Shown one piece after another: positions 55,301 to 64,000 of a stretch of DNA of 64,000 bases. The notes under the pieces are model-generated. The model was not told where the DNA came from and did no database searches. It saw only the letters and a list, made by a program, of their open reading frames with translations. Each line of letters begins with the position of its first letter. The first letter of the stretch is position 1. The DNA comes from Oceanobacillus sp. FSL K6-2867. GTDB taxonomy: Bacteria > Bacillota > Bacilli > Bacillales > Amphibacillaceae. The translations under genes were made by a program, and so were the position numbers. Where the stretch lies: contig NZ_CP150144.1 in NCBI RefSeq assembly GCF_037963145.1, positions 1,054,001 to 1,118,000 on the forward strand, written 5' to 3'.

Positions 55301-56572
55301 TTACAGGCTAATTAAATTATCATAAGTTGAATTTGCAAGCTTATAATACTTTACAGCATCTTTATACTTATATTGCTCTTCAAAGTGTCTGGCCAACATA
55401 GTTGAGTAGTATACTAAGTTAGCATGATCACTATGTTTCTTTAAAAATGGTATAAACTTATCTTTAACTAATGATACAAATTGATTATTTTCTCCATTGG
55501 TAGCATATTCAAACGTATGAATGATATAGGAGTATATTTTAGAGTAACTATCATCCTTAGCAAGGCCAAGTATGTTCTGGGCTTCCACAATTGCATCTTT
55601 CGTTTCTTTTATTTTATCTATATTATAGAACTCTTTAATAATTGAAGTTATTGCAATTAACCGATCTTCTAAATGTACATTTTCATCATTTACAACTTCT
55701 TCTAAAAACTTAATCGCTTCCTGTGTCTCACCTAATGCAGAGTGCAAGTAACCTAAGTTTAAATTGGTTAGCTGAATAATTTGCTTATCTTTATTCAATT
55801 CTCCTAAGTGCTTAGCCAAATTATAGTTTTTTATTGCTCGTTCATGCATTTTAATCCGTCGATAAGAGATTCCTAAAATAATATGACATTGTGCACATCG
55901 CTGGAAATTATACTGTTTCATAAAAATTTCTAACGCTTGATTTGCATAGTCAATCGATTCTAATGTATTTCGCAGCTTACTATGGGTAACTGAAATTGTA
56001 TATTGAAGATCAGCTACTTGATCTTCAGATAATTCAATTTTATTAATTTTCTCTTCTGCAGTTTTATACATACTTAATGCTTGATTATAGTCTGTATCTT
56101 TCAGCGAATAATAATTCCCTTTAAATTTAAACCAATAAAACTGTTGCAAACTATCGAATGTATTGGCAATCTCACTCAATTCATTAATCTTTTTCAACGC
56201 TTCATTAAAATTACCCAATATGAGACAGTACCTAACCTTATGAATCTCAAACATTAGCAAGCTATTCGAGAGGTTTTTGTCCAGCATTTCCTGAATTTCT
56301 TCGTATGTAGTTATAATTTCTTCTTTATTGTTAACCTCAAACAGCATGCTATACCACTTGTTGCACTTTTCTTTAATCAATTCTTCCTGACTGTTGTCAA
56401 TCTCAATCCCAAGGCGATTGCATAATAATTGAATAATATCGGGACTTGCCTGGGTTTTCTGATTCTCGATTTTTGATAAATAGGAGACAGAAACGATTCC
56501 TTCTGAAAGCTCATTTAAGGTCATTTCCTGTTTCGTACGCTGTAATTTAATAAAGGATCCTATATCTATCAA
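55301..56572 (-). CDS. RRNPP-family quorum-sensing regulator, NprR-like
   Basis: 423 residues, the length of NprR. An Xre-type HTH fills residues 5-60 (FIKLQRTKQEMTLNELSEG; VSYLSKIENQKTQASPDIIQ). Helical TPR-type repeats follow to the end (for example YRRIKMHERAIKNYNLAKHL, LGYLHSALGETQEAIKFLEE, then EEQYKYKDAVKYYKLANSTY). RRNPP regulators bind imported peptides in the TPR groove. Start TTG 56572 is preferred, five bases after AGGGTGG; GTG 56581 lies in the RBS. The peptide gene follows in the same transcript. Confidence 0.88.
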   Translation of the reverse strand: MIDIGSFIKLQRTKQEMTLNELSEGIVSVSYLSKIENQKTQASPDIIQLLCNRLGIEIDNSQEELIKEKCNKWYSMLFEVNNKEEIITTYEEIQEMLDKNLSNSLLMFEIHKVRYCLILGNFNEALKKINELSEIANTFDSLQQFYWFKFKGNYYSLKDTDYNQALSMYKTAEEKINKIELSEDQVADLQYTISVTHSKLRNTLESIDYANQALEIFMKQYNFQRCAQCHIILGISYRRIKMHERAIKNYNLAKHLGELNKDKQIIQLTNLNLGYLHSALGETQEAIKFLEEVVNDENVHLEDRLIAITSIIKEFYNIDKIKETKDAIVEAQNILGLAKDDSYSKIYSYIIHTFEYATNGENNQFVSLVKDKFIPFLKKHSDHANLVYYSTMLARHFEEQYKYKDAVKYYKLANSTYDNLISL

Positions 56573-56615
56573 AATACCCACCCTAACATATTCAGAAATA
56601 TTTTTATTTACTAGT

Positions 56616-56624
56616 ATTATACCA
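56616..56624 (-). promoter_or_regulatory. Extended -10 promoter of the RRNPP regulator
   Basis: TGGTATAAT on the minus strand, 44 bases before the TTG start. No good -35 hexamer, as is common for extended -10 promoters. Confidence 0.6.
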
Positions 56625-56953
56625 TATTTAGCGAAGTTGCATATTGGGAAAATCGTAGGTAAAAAGGATGTGTAACAACACTTTTGTTTTCTTGATTTTC
56701 CTGACAGAGGAAAATTCCCGGGGTTTCTGGCTTTTTTCTAATATTATGACTGAATGTTGAGTATACTTAGTATATAGAGGGTTGAAAAGGAAAAATTAAA
56801 GTTATTGGGGAACAGAAATGACTCAATTGGTACCAATTTTCATTCGATTTTTTCTCACTCTAAAAAAAAATTATACCATTTTCAATTCGAATAACTATGA
56901 ATAATTAGTCTTATTTTAAATCTTAAATTTTGAAAGACTAGGAAGACAGATAT
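56625..56953. other. Intergenic region between the RRNPP regulator and camS
   Basis: AT-rich, no gene. It contains several A/T tracts and the dyad-like AGTATACTTAGTATATAG near 56760, which could be an operator. Confidence 0.3.
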
Positions 56954-56994
56954 AAAAACAGCTCGCCTAAATACAATTTAGACGAGCTGTTTTT
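56954..56994 (-). terminator. Terminator after camS
   Basis: Long stem AAAAACAGCTCG/CGAGCTGTTTTT with an inner CTAAAT-ACA-ATTTAG, working on both strands; it lies 27 bases past the camS stop. Confidence 0.9.
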
Positions 56995-57020
56995 ATCTTA
57001 CTAAACCTATAAATGTTTAT

Positions 57021-58127
57021 CTAATGAAAAATATGAACAGTTGGCGATTCATCACCAGCATTGCGATAAATTAAACTTTCATCTTGATTACTGGATGTAA
57101 TGTTAATTTCCAGATCATAATAGTTTGAGAACATGTCTTGTACAAGACCATAGGCATATTGGGTGAAACCCATTACCTCTGCTTTTCCATAAAACTCAAT
57201 TGGAACCTCAATGGTTAACTTTTGCAATTCACCATCGATATAAAAGCCTTCTCCAATTAAACCGACATAGTTAGGGAAAAACTCTGCGATTTCATTGCCA
57301 AAGCTAGTTACAATTTCATGATCATCGTAATATTTTTCTCTTCCTTCAGCTGAAGGGAATAGAATATTTTCCTCATCAACATCTTCCCAATCATTTATCG
57401 AACTGCTTCCACCTTTTACATTTGCTTTAGCAACAAAGTTTCCTGGTACAGGTGATGATTGTTCTGCTTCTTTATACAATGCAACCATGATTGGAATGTC
57501 CCCTAGTCCTTCCTCTTGGCGGATTTCCTCTACAACAGCTTCAGCGATCCGATCACCTTGCTCAAGCATATCTTCCTCTGAAATATTTTCATAATAATAT
57601 GGTCCGCCAATTTCGGTTTGGAAGCGATAAACGGATTTCAAAGCAATTCCGATAGACATTCCTGCGATTTGTACGGTACCATCTTCATTATGTTTTAAAT
57701 AATTTTGTTCAAGAATATGTGATAAATAACGCGGATTGTCCCGATACGTGTCCTCATCCGATCCAGTTTCCACTTTTGGGTTCAGTCCATCGATCCATTC
57801 ATAAATTTTATCAGACGTTAAATATTGGCCTTCTTGAAAATAGAAATCATTTGGATCGTAGGCGTCCTTTGATAATCGTTGCAGACCTTGCTCCATTTCA
57901 TCAATATCTACTCGGTTTGCCAATTGATTGACAATAGCACCTCTAGCCTGGCTCGTTTTGTATGGCAGTATCATTTTATAATTTTCATCCGATAATTGAT
58001 AGCTTGGAACAATGGACGTTTCTTGTTCTGTATCGTCATTTTGCAGCACTTCTTCTTCCGCCGGTTTTTGTACACAGCCTGTTATAAAAAGGAGTGTACA
58101 TAGTAAAACAGCACTTATTTTTTTCAA
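57021..58127 (-). CDS. camS: CamS family lipoprotein (sex pheromone precursor family)
   Basis: About 368 residues. Lipoprotein signal KKISAVLLCTLLFITGC with Cys 18 or so, then the CamS domain (YQLSDENYKMILPYKTSQARG, YLSHILEQNYLK, GMSIGIALKSVYRFQTE, MVALYKEAEQSSPVPG, FPNYVGLIGEGFYIDGEL). In Staphylococcus the signal peptide of CamS yields a pheromone for enterococcal plasmid transfer; whether that holds here is unknown. Start TTG 58127 or 58133 after GAGGAG. Same order after ligA as in B. subtilis (yerH). Confidence 0.9.
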   Translation of the reverse strand: MKKISAVLLCTLLFITGCVQKPAEEEVLQNDDTEQETSIVPSYQLSDENYKMILPYKTSQARGAIVNQLANRVDIDEMEQGLQRLSKDAYDPNDFYFQEGQYLTSDKIYEWIDGLNPKVETGSDEDTYRDNPRYLSHILEQNYLKHNEDGTVQIAGMSIGIALKSVYRFQTEIGGPYYYENISEEDMLEQGDRIAEAVVEEIRQEEGLGDIPIMVALYKEAEQSSPVPGNFVAKANVKGGSSSINDWEDVDEENILFPSAEGREKYYDDHEIVTSFGNEIAEFFPNYVGLIGEGFYIDGELQKLTIEVPIEFYGKAEVMGFTQYAYGLVQDMFSNYYDLEINITSSNQDESLIYRNAGDESPTVHIFH

Positions 58128-58142
58128 AGTCAAACACTCCTC

Positions 58143-62388
<4,246 letters not shown>

Positions 62389-62402
62389 GATTTGATCACT
62401 CC

Positions 62403-63089
62403 TTACCCTTTTACCGCTGCTACTGTTTTAAGTGCATTTTTGATATCGGTATAGATACTATTTCCAACTATTATTACATCTGCATGTTCTTTCATTTCCT
62501 TTGCCTGCTCAGTATTCTCGATTCCACCACCATAAAAAAGGAGTGTGTTATCAAGCTCTTGCTTCACTTCTTTCACAAGCTCAGGATCTCCATATGTACC
62601 ACTATACTCTGCATAAAAAATAGGCAAGTGGAAAACATGCTCTGCCATATACGCATAAGCCTTCACATCATCTTTATCCGGTAAATAGCTATTCGTATAC
62701 GTAAATGCCTTCGCATCTTCATTCAATATACAGTATCCTTCGAAAAATATCTCGCTGTACTCCATCATATCGATATACTCTTTAATCGCTTTATGCTGGA
62801 TATCCATCATAAACTTTTTCTCCTTGGAATTGAGCACCATTGGGATAAAGTAGTAATCAAATCCAGGAGTGAGTGCTTCTTCATTGGATATCTCCAAAAT
62901 ACATGGAACCGTATGGCTGCGGCGAATCCGTGATAATAAATCAAGAACACCATCCAAAGTTACATCATCCGTTCCGCCAACGATTATTGCATCCGTACCT
63001 GATTCGCAAATTAAATCTAAATCTTCGTCCGAAATTTCTTTTGCTGGATCAAGCTTAAATATATGTTTCCATTCATTTATTGTATTCAA
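62403..63089 (-). CDS. pcrB: Heptaprenylglyceryl phosphate synthase
   Basis: 228 residues of the PcrB TIM barrel: [73 protein letters not shown] and [11 protein letters not shown]. It joins a prenyl chain to sn-glycerol-1-phosphate, an archaeal-like lipid step. The start is TTG after GGAGG. Just before pcrA, as in other Bacillaceae. Confidence 0.95.
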   Translation of the reverse strand: MNTINEWKHIFKLDPAKEISDEDLDLICESGTDAIIVGGTDDVTLDGVLDLLSRIRRSHTVPCILEISNEEALTPGFDYYFIPMVLNSKEKKFMMDIQHKAIKEYIDMMEYSEIFFEGYCILNEDAKAFTYTNSYLPDKDDVKAYAYMAEHVFHLPIFYAEYSGTYGDPELVKEVKQELDNTLLFYGGGIENTEQAKEMKEHADVIIVGNSIYTDIKNALKTVAAVKG

Positions 63090-63226
63090 AAGTTGATTCC
63101 TCCATCATCATTTTCCATTAGTCTATTATACCAAAAATCAAGGTAGGAATTTAGCAATTTGAGGAATGTTTATAAAATCGAAATATAAGAAGAAATACAG
63201 TAATAGGATAGATAACTTTGAATAAA

Positions 63227-63512
63227 ATCGCAAGCGTCCGGTTAACGAGGTACGAACTGCGCCCCGAACTTCGCAGTTGTTCGACGGGTCGAACATTCCT
63301 ACGGAGGGCATAAAGGAAACATGCTCTTTTAAGGGTATGCCGATGTTCGGTGCAGTCTGATTTTAATCGGCCATCATTTTACCTGAAGTCGATGCCCAAT
63401 TTCACTACAAAGGTATAAGTGCAACTAAGCCTCATGTCTTGCCAGTCGACAAGCCTGTTTTAGATTGTGATGAGGTGAGGGAAGTCTCGCTAGCCGTTGA
63501 GCGCTTCGTGGT
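63227..63512. repeat. Dispersed repeat, copy 2 (about 285 bp)
   Basis: Same orientation and block order as the copy at 48060 but with about 50 extra bases in the middle (63325-63415). It fills the space between pcrB and yerC (63090-63563), which otherwise holds no gene. Confidence 0.75.
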
Positions 63513-63524
63513 CATCGCATGAAC

Positions 63525-63573
63525 AAAAGAATAGAAACCGTAGCCCTAGCTGGGACACGGTTTCTATTCTTTT
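63525..63573 (-). terminator. Terminator overlapping the yerC stop
   Basis: 17-bp perfect arms AAAAGAATAGAAACCGT and ACGGTTTCTATTCTTTT with a 15-base loop. One arm covers the last codons of yerC. Confidence 0.85.
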
Positions 63574-63860
63574 TCCTTGATTCTATCTAAAACCATCATA
63601 TAACCATCACTGCCATAATTAAGACATCTTCGAACACGGGATATTGTTGCTGTCGATGCTTTTGTTTCATTTTCAATTGCACTGTATGTCTTGCCTTCTG
63701 TCAGCATCTTAGCAACTTGCAAGCGCTGGGAAATAGACTGAATCTCTGACATTGTTGCAATATCATCAAAAAAGCGATAGCACTCTTCTATATTTTCCAG
63801 TGATAGGATAGCTTCGAATAATTGATTTAACTGTTTTCCACGTAGTTTATCGATTTGCAA
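63564..63860 (-). CDS. yerC: YerC/TrpR-like DNA-binding protein
   Basis: 98 residues, all helical, of the Trp-repressor-like family: LFEAILSLENIEECYRFFDDIATMSEIQSISQRLQVAKMLTEG and a helix-turn-helix (TYSAIENETKASTATISRVRRCLNYG). Its role in B. subtilis is not settled. The start is TTG after AGGAGG. It follows yerB by 21 bases. Confidence 0.92.
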   Translation of the reverse strand: MQIDKLRGKQLNQLFEAILSLENIEECYRFFDDIATMSEIQSISQRLQVAKMLTEGKTYSAIENETKASTATISRVRRCLNYGSDGYMMVLDRIKEKE

Positions 63861-63881
63861 GACAAAACCCTCCTGATTATT

Positions 63882-64000
63882 CTACTCGTTTGATATTGTG
63901 ACAGACTGCTTGATTCCTGGATCTGTTGGTACAACATTGATCCATGTCTTTCCAGGAACAAGACCAATCGGTTCGCCATCTTTCACAGGGAGGATGCGTC
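63882..64000 (-). CDS. yerB: YerB family lipoprotein, C-terminal part (partial)
   Basis: Only the last 38 codons lie in the window: RILPVKDGEPIGLVPGKTWI, then NVVPTDPGIKQSV to the stop. This is the end of a DUF3048 protein, which is the yerB position before yerC in B. subtilis. The rest runs off the right edge. Confidence 0.8.
   Translation of the reverse strand, partial: RILPVKDGEPIGLVPGKTWINVVPTDPGIKQSVTISNE

Overview
The window is low-GC, gene-dense DNA with Bacillus-type ribosome binding sites. Gene order and protein types point to a Bacillaceae member close to Oceanobacillus/Virgibacillus. The right end carries a block in the classic Firmicutes order, all on the minus strand: yerB (partial), yerC, pcrB, pcrA, ligA, camS, then gatC-gatA-gatB, dagK and rlmD. 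The species assignment is inference; no rRNA or tRNA gene was seen.

Bases 1-7.1 kb hold the end of an old-yellow-enzyme gene, a MerR/DUF4260 pair and a formate locus. The formate locus is an FNT transporter facing a Cys-type formate dehydrogenase, a DUF1641 subunit and an HMA-like protein. Bases 7.4-29.7 kb are accessory: many GNAT acetyltransferases, small membrane and lipoproteins, AzlCD with a divergent MocR regulator, and paiA with a MarR regulator. This part also holds several gene wrecks: two VOC remnants, a LysE/FosB chimera, and a frameshifted IS200/IS605-type tnpB with its guide-RNA end beside a truncated beta-helix gene. Bases 30-33.4 kb are a four-gene response regulator, ABC transporter and histidine kinase unit. 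Bases 33.7-36.1 kb are a glycolipid synthase and flippase pair (ugtP-ltaA type).

Bases 36-46.6 kb carry oxidoreductase, transporter and regulator genes, NamA with a MarR regulator, an NlpC/P60 protein whose catalytic Cys is replaced by Ser, an arylamine N-acetyltransferase, and a leuA gene behind a T-box leader with a Leu (CTC) specifier. queE and queD follow, then about 1 kb of non-coding repeat DNA.

The most interesting unit is at 55.1-56.6 kb. A 423-residue HTH-TPR regulator of NprR type is followed 13 bases later by a 48-codon secreted peptide gene that is usually missed by gene callers. Together they look like an RRNPP quorum-sensing pair. Several regulators sit beside well-formed candidate operators: a MerR 19-bp-spacer promoter, twin MocR sites, twin MarR sites, and three tandem 11-bp repeats for the OmpR-type regulator. 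Two copies of a 240-290 bp dispersed repeat and one short MITE-like repeat are also present.
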